Shown here: positions 1 through 10,899 of the stretch, piece by piece | Position numbering within the stretch: the stretch's first letter is position 1 | Layout: each line of letters opens with the position of its first letter | Assembly (NCBI RefSeq): GCF_019097595.1 | Contig: NC_080716.1 | Location: 14,098,901-14,162,900 of the forward strand | Direction of reading: 5' to 3' | Source of the DNA: Hemibagrus wyckioides | Lineage: Eukaryota > Chordata > Actinopteri > Siluriformes > Bagridae | DNA length: 64,000 nt | Made by a program: the position numbers and the translations under genes | The notes under the pieces: generated by a model | Database searches by the model: none | Told to the model about the DNA's origin: nothing | Seen by the model: the letters and a program-made list of their open reading frames with translations, nothing else

Positions 1-1114
1 ATGTTCGGTAAGCACAGTGTACAAAAATACATTTTACTCCTTTATATGAGGCTGATACCAATACAAGATTCCACTCACTTTGACACCTTTGTGAAATGAT
101 TTATTTAGTTCACAAGACTTCCTCATACCCATCTTTGCAATACACACAGTCTAAAGTTTCCTTACCACTAGTGCAAAAAGGAGATCCAACAAGATGGAAG
201 GCATTGGTATTGGTGGGTAGTGGAACCAGTCGACAGACCATGTGCATGATGCTGCTCGTACAGATTTGAGTCAGCTTGATTCTGACAAGTTGGTGAGATA
301 TTCTTCTTACCTCCAAGATCACTGTGAAGTTGAGCAGAGTTGCAGTGAAATAAAATGGAGTTACAGTTCACAGGATGCACACATGAAATCTGGCAGATTC
401 TTCTGGATCCTCACTGCAGCAGGCTTACTATGATTATTATACCATTTGCCATCCTAGGATTTAAGGCCATGGAAGTGCATGCACTGGCAGCACAGACATT
501 GTATTCAACCTCACACTGTGGAGGAGACTAAGACCATGTGGACATCATGCAAGAAACCCTTATAACTCTAAAGTGGAAAGTGCAATGGCAATTTTGAGGT
601 CCATGTATTCAAGCTACAAAGTGGGGAAAAAACATGGACCCCTCCATGTTTGTCTTTTGTGAGCAAAATGTGATGTATTTAGTTATAGATATAGCAAGCC
701 AATATATCTATATATTGAGTAAATAAGTATAAGACATTAGAAAGTTTCTGTGAGTAGCCATGCTGATTTGTCATTACACAGTAATGACCTTGTGGTTGAG
801 GAGACTTTCCTGACTTTCCAAGCAAGTTTATATTTTTTTTGCTTTTCCTAGTCAATGATTGTTGGTTTTAGTTGAGTGCACCATATGTAAGAATTAGTTT
901 TAGTTGAAAAAGGAATAAGTACAGAGTAAGGGCCAATGTTTCAGTCTTTAAAGAGATCATGATCAGCTGCCTCATGAAAGCAAACAGAGCCTTCAATCCC
1001 AACACCATGTGAAAAGAATCAAAGCACATCTTAGTGAACACAACAAATGGAGTTGCCTGGTCATATAATAGCACTACTAAGCTTTCCTACCCTATTATAC
1101 AGCACTTTTCCTCA
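1..1114. other. no gene recognised; flank of a gypsy remnant
   Basis: I see no exon, RNA gene or recognisable repeat here. The longest frames are about 70 codons and overlap each other on both strands, as expected by chance. The right end runs directly into a retrotransposon integrase remnant, so part of this block could be older, unrecognisable pol sequence of the same element. A protein-level search against gypsy pol would settle that. Confidence 0.4.
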
Positions 1115-1420
1115 AGCAGTTTGCCCTAAAATCGGAAGCAACATTTGCCAGGTTTAATATCCCAAGGGGTTTAATGAGTGACAATGAGCCAAGTTACATG
1201 AGCACTGAATTTCAAGGAACTGGCAAAATAACTGAGCTCTCATATGCTATCTCAAGCCCTTACAAGCCCCTAAAATAGAGCTGGATGAGAATCCCCAAAC
1301 AGCATCACCTCTTCTTGCTCTCCTATTCTAAAGCTAAACCCCTTCTGCTACTCCTGAGCCAATCCCAGCTGAAGAATCAGCACCGCTTTACTTTTCCACC
1401 ACTGGAAAAGTATATTGCCT
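1115..1420 (+). pseudogene. Ty3/gypsy-like integrase remnant
   Basis: Translation on the plus strand from about 1127 gives a run containing FARFNIPRG, then LMSDNEPSY, then AISSPYKP. This matches the layout of a retroelement integrase catalytic core: the second catalytic Asp in a SDNxP context followed by SSPYxPxxNG. A stop follows the PYKP segment near 1276. Weaker similarity to the region after the core continues in a shifted frame to about 1420. The remnant lacks the zinc-binding N-terminal domain, the first catalytic Asp and the final Glu region. It is a dead fragment of an LTR retrotransposon with no LTR recognised close by. Assignment to Ty3/gypsy rather than another LTR group is inference. 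Confidence 0.6.
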
Positions 1421-1914
1421 TGGTAGCCTTATCAGGAAAAAACATCAGGCAGAAGGAAAAAAAAGAAAGTATTAATATTATGATGTGTGAAGCATTAGCC
1501 TGGTCTGCATCCAGGTGATGCTGTTCTGAGCAAGATGGATCACAGGAAGTCAGGGCCATGTCAACGCTACTATAACACAACTGACTCAGATTTACTGAAT
1601 TGATTCAGGCAGTTAGAGAGTGAAATCCACTTCTGAAAATTCACAGAGCAACTTGCCTAGTGAAACAAATCCTCAAGTGAATGCTTCATCAAGTCTCACC
1701 CCAAACTCTCACACTAGCCAATAAAAGAATGACACCCAGCAGACCCATATCCTGTTTGAATTAGGACATTTAATCAAGATAAAGCTTGTAACTGAGCCTT
1801 TAATTGTGTAGGAAAAGTTCTCAGTTATAGTTTTTGTGCTGTGAATTGATAAGCAAACATTACAGCCTTTCTCTACTGTGCACATCGAGGTTCCTTAGCT
1901 AGGATTTAGCAGTG
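1421..1914. other. no gene recognised
   Basis: AT-rich sequence between the integrase remnant and a Tc1-like MITE. It could hold degraded 3' pol or LTR sequence from the integrase element, but I see no recognisable motif, polypurine tract or LTR end. Confidence 0.35.
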
Positions 1915-2417
1915 TACACTGATCAGGCATAACATTATGACCACCTGCCTAATATTGTGTTGGTCCCCCTTTTGCTGCCAAAACAGCCCTGACCTGTTGA
2001 GGCATGGACTAGATTCCTGAAGGTGTGCTGTGGTATCTGGCACCAAGATGTTACCACCAAAGCTTCCATGGACACCACCTTGCAACTTACAGAACTTAAA
2101 GGATACCTACAGGACTCAAAGGATGTTAACAAGACTTAATGAATACTTTTAATAGATACTGACCACTGGGGAACACCCCACAAGAGCTGCAGTTTTGGAG
2201 ATACTCTGATCCAGTCGTCTAGCCATCACAATTTGGCCCTTGTCAAACTCGCTCAAATCCTTACACTTGCCCATTTTTCCTGCTTCTAACACATCAACTT
2301 TGAGGACAAAATATCCCATATCCCACCCACTAACAGGTGCCATGATGAGGAGATAATCACTTCACCTGTTATTCACGGCACCTCTTAGTAGTCATAATGT
2401 TATGCCTGATTGGTGTG
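1915..2417 (-). mobile_element. Tc1/mariner-like MITE, family A, copy 1
   Basis: A complete element of about 0.5 kb. The left end reads TGATCAGGCATAACATTATG and the right end is its inverted counterpart, CATAATGTTATGCCTGAT, with TA at the outer left edge. The minus strand encodes the N-terminal helix-turn-helix of a Tc1-like transposase, including [20 protein letters not shown] and [10 protein letters not shown]. The frame then leaves the family at about 2150, where the central DDE catalytic region is missing. The left third encodes the last residues and the terminus. It cannot make an active transposase and must have moved in trans. The same junction occurs at 43483-43980. The family is common in fish genomes (from memory). 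Confidence 0.85.
2149..2343 (-). pseudogene. Tc1-like transposase N-terminal fragment
   Basis: A 64-codon minus-strand frame inside family A copy 1. It carries the first DNA-binding helix-turn-helix of a Tc1-like transposase ([20 protein letters not shown], then TAALVGCS) and stops after VVSIY. Relative to the copy at 11717-11947 it has lost the second DNA-binding half, including the [19 protein letters not shown] region. No catalytic aspartates are present. Confidence 0.8.
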
Positions 2418-2559
2418 TCTCTTTAACTAGGCTTCTACATATAACATTCGCATACATCACACAGTTATCATCAAGCTGCTGTGATTGTGATCATGTACTT
2501 AGGGCACTTTCACTTCTATTAGTCTGTTTTTTCTGTGATTGAAATTTAGACTTTTATGT

Positions 2560-2835
2560 CATTTGCTTTGTTTTTTTTTCAAAGTACACATAATAAAAGG
2601 CACCAAGTAGCAAAACACTTTGTGTGAAGGGTGTTTCAAGTGCAAAATGTACCTTTAATACTCTCATCTGAGCACACGGTACACAGAGTTGCTTTTTATC
2701 ACTGCAATCCAACCATGCTAGAGTTTGCTTGGAACTGGTCCGAGACCTCCTACCCAAAGGAACGGCAGTGAGGGAGAAAATGCAGCAAGGTTTGATTCAA
2801 AGAGCCTAAATGCTGCATGTGTGAAAGATAATTTT
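2560..2835. repeat. dispersed repeat X, copy 1
   Basis: This block shares several ordered words with 54215-54480. They include CACTGCAA followed by CCAA, then TGCTAGAGTTTGCTTGG, and further on AAATGCTGCA followed by TGTGAAAG. The spacing between the words differs between copies. The shared order points to two old copies of one interspersed element. The closing TGTGAAAGC-type end resembles the edge of some fish non-autonomous DNA transposons, but I could not assign a superfamily. Confidence 0.5.
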
Positions 2836-3279
2836 TGAAGCTATTCCTGTGTCTATCTGTTAGCTCAGCCAGAAATGAAGCATGATGTAGCCTACAATAT
2901 CAAAGGAGCCCTTGTGACAGGAAAAGTACTCATGTTTCACATTTACAGCTTCCATATACTTGCATTTGAAGTCTATAATAAAGAGTCACGTTTTTCCCAT
3001 TCAGTATCCTGATATAATATGGATTTTTGTCGTTATATGAGCATAGTGTTTGGTAAAGATGTGAATATTTAGGAAACATACAGCTTGTTTTTATAAGTCA
3101 GCAGACTAATCAGAACAGGATTGGTAGAAAGAGCGAGAAACTGAAGTTAGATGTTATTTGGCTGGTCCAATGTAGACAATCTATCATTAACTCTTTACAT
3201 CCTGTTATTGACTGCCATCAACCTCCCTATCAACTCAATATAAACAATATATCAGCAATTTATGGTTGTTGATGCTTAG
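2836..3279. other. no gene recognised
   Basis: AT-rich unique-looking sequence with no exon-like frame and no repeat that I recognise, lying between dispersed repeat X and a Tc1-like remnant. Confidence 0.4.
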
Positions 3280-4015
3280 TGCATTGCATAAATATTAACT
3301 CCGCTTGAACTGAAATGGACTTAATTAAGATTATATGTTATGAATGTATACTAAACAGCCCATAATGTTAAAGTGGGGAAAAAAATCTATTTATTAAGAA
3401 ATAGTATTCACCCCTGTTAGTGTGAAACTGCTAAATTAAATGTGGTGCAACCATTTGGTGCCAAAACTCACACAATTTGTTGAATGTAATTAAAAAAGCA
3501 AGTAAACACCATGTGCTCTCTATAAATACACCTGCTCTTAAAGGCCCCAGAGTTAGTTAGGGAACACACCTAAACAAACAGCCTCATGAAGAACAAGGAG
3601 GCATCAAAACATGCCTAGAACAGAGCTCTAAACTGTCTTAGGGTTTGGTTATTAAAAAAAACATCCAGTGGAGCACATAAATCTTTTCTTAAAAGATATG
3701 GTGCAAATGCTCTTCTACAAAGAGGAGGCCTCCTACCAAAAGTCACTGATGTGGGAGAGAAATTAGACAGAGAAGCAGCCAAGGGTAACTCTCAACATGA
3801 TGCTACCACCCCAGTGCTTCATTGCGGGCCTGGGGTTCTCAGGTGTCGAGCAGTGTTGCATTTCCACTATATTTAAAGCTTTTTTATCAAAGTGAAAATG
3901 TTCGGTTTTGATCTCATAACACCAAGGAATCTCCAGAGGGAACCACTCCTTTATGTCTTTTTGCAAACTCCAAACATGATTTCACGTGGACAAAATTTAA
4001 GACATGTAGCGGAAA
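3280..4015. mobile_element. scrambled Tc1-like element remnant, family B
   Basis: The left part, about 3280-3790, reads in the plus sense. It resembles the 5' region of the fish Tc1-like family that begins with a 'cataagtattcaccc' type end: an AACTGAAATGGACTTAATTA segment, CACCCCTGTTAGTGTGAAAC, a leader around 3540-3560, and a decayed transposase N-terminus starting near 3586. From about 3797 the sequence switches to the opposite orientation: ATGATGCTACCACCCCAGTG and GGTTCTCAGG correspond to the minus-strand copy of the central transposase region. The central portion is therefore inverted relative to the start, with much missing. All frames are broken. Confidence 0.6.
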
Positions 4016-5029
4016 GGTAATCATCATTTGACATGTTGTTGCGGTTGAGACGCTGCTTCCTGACAGTCTGTGGTTTGTAGAATGTCTAAAGTGAAATATC
4101 CAAATAAAGCATGACACAAACAAACACATGAAACAAAGCCAAATCTTCTTTGTTACTGGGTTCCGTGTAAAACTGAATAAATATTCAACCCAAAATCATT
4201 CACAAAGACCTAGCACTATAGTCCCACAATAATTATTTACATTTATAAATGGATAAAGGTGTTAAAAGAGAATAGTTTGAAAGGACAGGATAAAATAAAT
4301 ACACAGATTTACCTTGGTTTACCTTTCCTGCTAGACAGTGTGGGTAGATAGGAAAATTGAAAGTGATATGGTATCTATTGCAGTTTAATAAGACTGCATC
4401 CTGACAAACATTATGCTGACATCTCTCCTCCTAAAAATGTATGTGTCAGAGGAAAAAATGAGAGACTGGCATCTTTAAATGCAAACAGGATTTTTCAGAG
4501 AGGACAACAGCACAATATATTCCTGTAGAAAGAGAAAGCAAGAGAGAGTAGAAGCGCATGTAGTATATACTGGTTCTGTGAGTCTGTTTGGAAAGGTTTG
4601 TTTTTTCAGCCAGACAGAAATGATTGTATGGCTTCTTGTGGATTAATTGCTTTTCTTTTCACGTTTCTTTTCAGAACTGCTGAACAAACCTTCCCCAGTC
4701 ACTTTCAAAAATACCCATCTTGATGAGATTTTGGATTATACCATCCTTAATGTTAGGAAACTCTATATTTATAGTTACAATTAAGTGTAAATGTCACACC
4801 TCCATTTGCTCTCACCTTTGGTCCCCTACGTCAGCAGTCGGCCCTATCACTGCTACCGATTTCTTCCGCTGCTCTTCAGGTCAGAGCAGGAAGCTGTCCA
4901 CTTTGTCTCCCACTGCAGTCTTGCCATTTACTCTGCGCAGTCTGTGGATGGTTCAGTAACATTTGGATGATAAGTTGTATTTCCTGATTTAGGGTCCAGA
5001 CTCCTTGCTCTTTTTTTGAGTACAGTTGT
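4016..5029. other. no gene recognised
   Basis: No exon or RNA gene seen. A 79-codon frame at 4720-4959 has no recognisable domain. The first 200 bases may hold more debris of the preceding Tc1-like remnant, since a 'gaataaatattcaaccc' stretch near 4173 resembles an end of the same family. Confidence 0.35.
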
Positions 5030-5168
5030 TGTGTAGCTGAAAATGACCGCTATATTGAGGACATACGGTATTTATTTATGATGATAGGCATAATCAGAAT
5101 TAGCCAAGAGCTCATCATAAATATATATATAGCATGTCCTCAATATAGTAGTCATTTTCAGCTACACA
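5030..5168. repeat. 139-bp foldback (near-palindromic) element
   Basis: The left arm starts TGTGTAGCTGAAAATGACCG and the right arm ends CATTTTCAGCTACACA. The two arms, each about 55 bases, are inverted copies of each other through the word TATATTGAGGACAT and out to ATTTATGATGA. They differ at a few bases around 5047-5050 and by a short insertion near the loop. The loop is about 25-30 bases. A transcript would fold into one long hairpin. The structure fits a foldback MITE or solo inverted repeat. No coding capacity. Confidence 0.85.
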
Positions 5169-5536
5169 TTCATCGGTCTGTCAGTCTTCAGATTCCTGCA
5201 GTATAAAGAGCGTGACAATTTAATGTTTGTTCTACAGTAAGTAAGTTCTGCAAACATCTGATGTTCCTCATTCAGTCTTTGTGCTGTTTGTCAGTCGTAA
5301 TCAACAATAGTGTTCCCCACACGCAGCCTCTTCCACGTGTTTGTTAAAAACACAATTGTGGTACAAATTGGTTGGTTTTCCAGTAACCACTCTTTCACTG
5401 CATGTCTAGTCTGGCTGGTTTGGGTTTATTATCAGTGAACGAGGCCTGAAAAAGTGTAAACACAAACAAACCAGGCACTGGGGGAAAAAAAGGCATTGAA
5501 TTCTATAATGAAAATGATGATAATTAAATTTTTAAT

Positions 5537-5566
5537 ATGATGATGATGATGATGATGATGATGATT
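5537..5566. repeat. (ATG)n trinucleotide microsatellite
   Basis: About ten uninterrupted ATG/TGA units, followed by an AT-rich TTATTAATATTAAT run. On the opposite strand this gives a chance polyhistidine frame that is not a gene. Confidence 0.95.
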
Positions 5567-5893
5567 ATTAATATTAATCCCTAGTTTGTAAATTATTATT
5601 TTATTTTTCAAATGAAAAATAGTCAAGCACATGTTAAAGTCGACAGCCTCTTGTTACTTTTCTTGCCGTCTGACTGTGCCCAAAATACCAAAAATAAAAC
5701 TCTTCCCAAAAGGCCAATTGGGGATGGCAGCCATGACTAAGCTCACACTCCTCTGTAGCTGTGGCAGAGTCTAAATTAAAAACCTCCCATCTTCCCTGTG
5801 GGAGACTCATCCTCCCTTAGTTATAGTGGACCTGAGGTTTTCATCAGCATGCAACATGGGTGGGCTGTCCTCACAATATGAAGACATTCTCCC

Positions 5894-5898
<5 letters not shown>

Positions 5899-5931
<33 letters not shown>
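5899..5931. repeat. (CT)n dinucleotide microsatellite
   Basis: About 16 perfect CT units ending at CAGCGTATTT. The surrounding sequence is unique. Confidence 0.95.
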
Positions 5932-5934
<3 letters not shown>

Positions 5935-6994
5935 GTATTTGCCAAATTTCTTTGTATTTCAGTTCATCTAATTATCCTAGGTATAAGATTCGCATCTTAA
6001 CAACCTGACTTCTTCTGATATGTATCTGTATCAGCATATAGTGCAAAGGTTACAGTGAGAACAGCACATTTCTGTAGTGTTTCTCTACCATTTTTGCATC
6101 AAAAAAGAGCTGTCCTTCAACCAATATGCACCCACAATAACAAATTCAACTCGCGTTTCGAAGTAGAAATAGTACATATAATTACAAAGAAATGATTCAC
6201 CATTATGTTTATACACTCATTCATTCTTCTGCTGATGCTCATTAACATGACGGCAGCCAATGATCTAATCACAGATCAGCATTTATGTGCAGCGTCCGTA
6301 ACCATATATGTTCAGATAAGCCCATTTTTTTGTCATGCCTCTAGGAAATTTGTGATTTGGTACAAACCCCTTTGCTCCACATGAGTGCCTGATGCTCTCA
6401 CTATTCAAGGCCTCCAGTATTCAGAACCAATTCTAGACAAAATTCTCTATGCATCAGTGTTCATTAAGTGCTCTGCCTTACGCTATGCCCCAACCCTCAC
6501 CTCCAGATTTATGTGCTCCATCACCAGCATCAGTGCCACTTAAGCTGTTGCTTTATGGTGATGTTAATTGATCTGCATTTAAGAATTTAAGGCCCTATTT
6601 TATCCACTACATGAGAACAAACAGAGCATATCCTTGAATATTTTGTTTAATCCAAACAATCTGTTTATGAAAATCTCTTCAGTAAGGTGAGCTTCACTCT
6701 GGCACAGTTGGATCATCAGAATAATCACATTCTGCCTTTTCTTCAGCAACATGTGGTTAATGTCTTGCTCTGTATGGAAAAGTTAGGTTGTCATGGTTTC
6801 GTCCTCACCCTGTGTAATTTCAAGCTGAGTTCATTCTTCTGAGGTATGAAGGCTGAAACTCTTTACTTTTGCTACTGGATTTTTACTTTCATTTTAACAT
6901 ATCTGTCTGTAACTAAAAGCTTTTACGATGCTTTAATGCAAAGCAAACTTGATGGTTGCAAGTTAAGCCCACAAGTTAAGAATAAAACACGACA

Positions 6995-7546
6995 ACGTGC
7001 TGTTATAAGAAAATAATCCGCGACAGGGTGGTACGACGTGAAGTGGAGGATTATTTTTAATTATAAAAAAATATTTCATTGCACTTTTACCACAGCAGTT
7101 TGCAATTTTGAATTTATTAATGAACGTCACATTACGCTTTTTAACATTTTAATGTCGTGGAATGTCCATGAGATGAGTTAGTTCCTGTTATCAATTGTTA
7201 TAACAGTTATAAACAGTCCCCTCACTTTTTCTCTCTCTTGAAGTTAATAAGGAAGACATAAAGACAAGCACAAAGTCCCAAACGCATGAACACTCTCCCC
7301 ATGTCTGAAAAGCACTGATACTCCAGCCTTTTCGAATTTACATTTTTCTTTGCTAAATAATGTTCTTTAAATCCCATTTATTTTTAGGCTTAGATTACGT
7401 AGATTATCCATCGTCTCTGTGAGCGAGCCGTTAACTTAAGAACACATTAATATAAACATATCAGAGCAACTGTCAGAAAAAAAGAAATTGCTTCACAGCT
7501 TCTGACCAATCAGACTTGAGTCTTCAAGAACACTGTGTTATAAGAA
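6995..7546. repeat. 0.55-kb dispersed repeat bounded by 10-bp direct repeats
   Basis: The block resembles a moderately repeated fish element that I know from catfish-like genomes: AAAATAATCCGCGAC near the start, GTGGAGGATTATTTT, a central CCTGTTATCAATTGTTATAA, then ACAGTCCCCTCAC and TTGAAGTTAATAAGG, and near the end TTCACAGCTTCTGACCAATC. The 10-mer GTTATAAGAA occurs at 7002-7011 and again at 7537-7546, close to both edges. These could be a target duplication or part of the ends. There is no coding frame. The superfamily is unknown to me. Confidence 0.5.
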
Positions 7547-8319
7547 CAAATATTGGAGGAGACAAATATTTCACAATAAATACTGACTGTTTTTTTTTAA
7601 TTTATTCCTATTTCAAACTGCTTACAGGTCAGCGAGGAAATGAAACAAATGAAACACAGATTAGAGAGAGAGTAGAAGATGTTCAGAGCCCTGTGCTTAA
7701 ACAAGTTTGCTGCATTTAAGCATTTATCCCCATTTTCCACCATTTCTTTACTGACCACCAATAAGTGATAAGTGCTAATAGCCTTTTTTTTTTAACTTCA
7801 TTGTCCCTTTAATTCCTTCTTATCTCTGTAGAGCCTAATAACGCCTTTTCTGGCTCGTTGTCGAGAAATAAAACAAACAAAGTACGCTGGCCCTGATGGA
7901 GAGGACCAATTTGGGCTCATCTTAATAGAATCTATAATAAGAGTCTGGCCACGATGGGACGCAACTGTATCTGTTGATAATGCTCTGAGCTCCGAGCAGT
8001 CGCGACACAGTCCGATGTATCTGCTGTGATGGAGTCTGAATTTGCGCTTAGACTTGATGATGAGGGAAAGGAGCTTGACTTGTCTACACTTTGCTGCACT
8101 CGTTGTACGTTTCCACAAATGGATTCGATTGAGCTTGTGTACTGTATCTGCATCTGAATTGGGTTTACGAATTGAAGGTAGTCAGGATATTGAACAGCAG
8201 GGCATTTTACAACTCATCAGCAAATTGCCGTTACTTTTAGGAAGCCATTGACTTTATTCATGACTTGATTCTTATCATGAGTCTTGTTGTAGATTTACAC
8301 ATACACACCTTTCACACAG
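7547..8319. other. no gene recognised; overlapping chance frames
   Basis: A 106-codon frame at 7798-8118 (minus) overlaps two others of about 70 codons on both strands. None shows a domain, a signal peptide, splice signals or codon preference that I can defend. The sequence is not obviously repetitive, and the section 7850-8060 is more GC-rich than its flanks, so it could be a conserved noncoding element. Only a cross-species alignment could tell. Confidence 0.3.
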
Positions 8320-8449
8320 TAGGTTCAACTTTATTGTAATTGTCAGAGTATTAAATGACTTTTTCAACTATTAAGCAGTTATTTTTTCCTAAAGTGATGA
8401 CCTGCAAATTTTCACCCACCACTTCCGTATCATACACTACAACTACCAA

Positions 8450-8695
8450 CCAGAGTACTAATATACTGTTAGTGTTGTTATTCTTATTTTAATTTTTCTT
8501 GTTTTCTAAACTGTTGCTATACCTCAACGTTTATACATAGCCTTATAGCTTCTAGTTTGTGTGTAAAATTATGCTTCTTTTTTCTTTATTACTTATGTAT
8601 TTACTATGCACCGGCACACTAAGACAAATTCCTTGTATATGTAAATCCTACAGTACCTGGCAATAAAAGTGATTCTGATTCTGATTCTGAGAGGG
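8450..8695 (+). mobile_element. 3' tail of a non-LTR retrotransposon (LINE)
   Basis: The segment ends AAATTCCTTGTATATGTAAA, TACCTGGCAATAAAAGTGA and then repeats of GATTCT (8670-8690). This is the 3' end pattern of a common fish LINE family whose simple tail is (ATTCTG)n. AATAAA sits at 8661-8667. Only the tail survives and no reverse transcriptase is seen. The 3' end marks the element as inserted in the plus orientation. Confidence 0.6.
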
Positions 8696-8699
8696 CATC

Positions 8700-10231
8700 T
8701 CAGGGCAACATAACACACATGGAGGAAATAAGCTATCTACCTTCCGCATATATGATCTCACAAACACTCCTGATGGGCTTTTGTCGCTGTGACAGAAAGG
8801 GGAGAGAGTTTGCTATACCTCTAACACAGAGAGCATGGTCAATTTTGCTCTCTTGGCTCTCATCCACAGAAGGCTGAGGCACCTTCAGGGATTTCCAGTT
8901 CAAATCCTGACAATGCTCCTGCCAGGTGAACTCTTTTCTGTTGCACCACATTTGAGAGCCCCTTGTGTAAACTTTTAATTCCACTTTCATGCCTCAAGTT
9001 TACTTGACCTGCTCTTTTGGTCTTCAGCTAGTCCTCAAGGACTGTTTAATGCTGTTGGATGTTTGCCTTGTATTTCCTCCTGCATAATACAAAAAACCAT
9101 TTAATTTCTTGTATTTCGTCCATCATATTTACATAGGAGAAACATGGGCAAACATGACCACTAATGTGCTTCAAAAGCAGAAAATGTCCTTTACAAGCCC
9201 ATTCTGCCAAGGTCTGGGCCTAGATTACAATATAAAATGCATGCACTATAATCTGCAGTATTCTCCACACCGATGGAAATGGAGGAGGTCAGAGAGTCAG
9301 CCACTAGAAATGGTTTTTCACCACCCCAGGTTGTTTAATGTACAGATAGAGAACAGATGATAAAGCAAATAGAAGTACAACCTTGTATTAGCTGGCTGAT
9401 TTACTTTCTTGCTCTCTAGGGAAAGTGTAAATGGAGAATGGAAAAGTGTGTGGGATCATGTGTGCATGTGTGTCAGAGAAAAAAAAAGAAAGAAAACGAA
9501 ACGAATAGTCTGTGCTTGTCTGTGTGTGTGCAGTGTCACATTCATCTCCATTAAAGTAAGAAATCTGATGCCGCTTATCTTATTTTTTCCACTCCAACAC
9601 ATAGAACCAAATTTCTCTGTGTGCATATAGACAGTCTGACTAAGCATTTACGCACCTGAGTAATGAATTAGATGAAATGATAAAGCATGTTGTTGTGGAG
9701 GATTTTTCCATTTTAAGCAATCAGCGTGTTTTTGTTTGTTTATTTACGTCTACCTTCGTGGCGCGAGGCAACGATTGTAGCGCAAGTGGTCAGGCCCTTT
9801 AGATTTTGACCTGCCTTGCATTGGGCACATCAGGTGCCAGGGATGGTTATGGGAAATCTCACCACGATTTGGTTGTGCTGGCTTTTTTTAGCGAGCTTCT
9901 ACCCAGGTTTACTTTGACACCAGGAGGCAATGTTTACATTAAACAGCCATGCTCTCTACCTCCTGCAGTGTGCCACGTCTCTTTTCTTTCTCTCACTCTT
10001 TCCCATCTGCCCTTCTCTTTCTTGTCTTTCCCTAGTTGGCATACGCTCAGTTAGTCACTGCAGATGTTGCTGTAATGATGCAGAAGGCTCTCACACAATC
10101 AGACAGAATGGGAGAGTGAGCCAAGCGAAATTAGTCAAAATTACTTTGTCATTACCCCCCTCATTGCTCCTGTAAGTAGTCTGTATTTCCCCACAATTAG
10201 CCGACAGGAGCGGATGTGGTGAAACGTTGCT

Positions 10232-10233
<2 letters not shown>
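8700..10233. other. no gene recognised
   Basis: Unique-looking sequence with frames up to 85 codons and no recognisable domain. The section 9770-9960 is more GC-rich than the average of the window and free of repeats, which makes it a mild candidate for a conserved noncoding element. Confidence 0.3.

Positions 10234-10274
<41 letters not shown>
10234..10274. repeat. (TC)n dinucleotide microsatellite
   Basis: About 20 TC units without interruption, followed by CTGCTCTACC. A second CT tract lies about 200 bases downstream. Confidence 0.95.
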
Positions 10275-10276
<2 letters not shown>

Positions 10277-10464
10277 GCTCTACCTTTGACACTCATTGAT
10301 TGTTAAAATGACACAAACAAAAACCTCGTACAGATGTTAAGCAAATGTACTGCTTCCTTTTTTACTTTCACTTTGTGCTTTTTGTCTGCTTAGTTACTCA
10401 CAGAGAACGCTAATTGCTGAACGGGCAAAGATGTCACTGAGATGATACCCAGCTGTGCACTAAA

Positions 10465-10468
<4 letters not shown>

Positions 10469-10500
<32 letters not shown>

Positions 10501-10504
10501 CTCG
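10469..10504. repeat. (CT)n microsatellite with CTCGCT end
   Basis: About 14 CT units followed by two CTCGCT-like units. Together with the tract at 10234 it makes a polypyrimidine-rich 270-base stretch. Confidence 0.93.
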
Positions 10505-10899
10505 CTAACTTGCAGTGTCTACTGGGAGCTAATTATTGAACAGTAGCTGATTAGCAAGGTGTACACTTTTTTTTATTTGATTGGATTCAGAGCTCTCAGC
10601 ATTAGCAGTCAGACCAGCAGTTACTTTCCCTCTTTGTGCTGAGTGCCTGTGGGCCTTGTGTCATATCACTGAGCCATTTCTTCCCAATATGAATTGTGTC
10701 TTACATAGACAAACATAATATCAAACAAAAGTCCAAACCATCGAGACAAGCATGAATGCAAATGAGATCCTAACATACAGTATCAACACCAACTTCTAGG
10801 GTTGTTCATCATTTTCTGTTGTTTTATGAATAAGATGGTTGCTGAATAAAATACATGCTTTTTGAAAGTTTTTATACATACTGACTTTCACAGAGAAAG

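Larger units (their letters stand above)
5169..6994. other. unique AT-rich sequence with two microsatellites
   Basis: No gene recognised. The block contains the (TGA)n and (CT)n tracts listed separately. Otherwise it is mixed unique sequence with no open frame worth naming. Confidence 0.4.

Noticed and set aside
5030..5168. MicroRNA gene at the foldback
   Set aside because: Arms are too long and too perfect for a typical animal precursor, and no known seed family fits. A foldback repeat is the simpler explanation.
5432..5632. Polyhistidine frame
   Set aside because: It is the reverse translation of the (ATG)n microsatellite.
7798..8118. 106-codon minus-strand frame
   Set aside because: No domain or splice context; two other frames overlap it. 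Retained only as part of an unassigned block.
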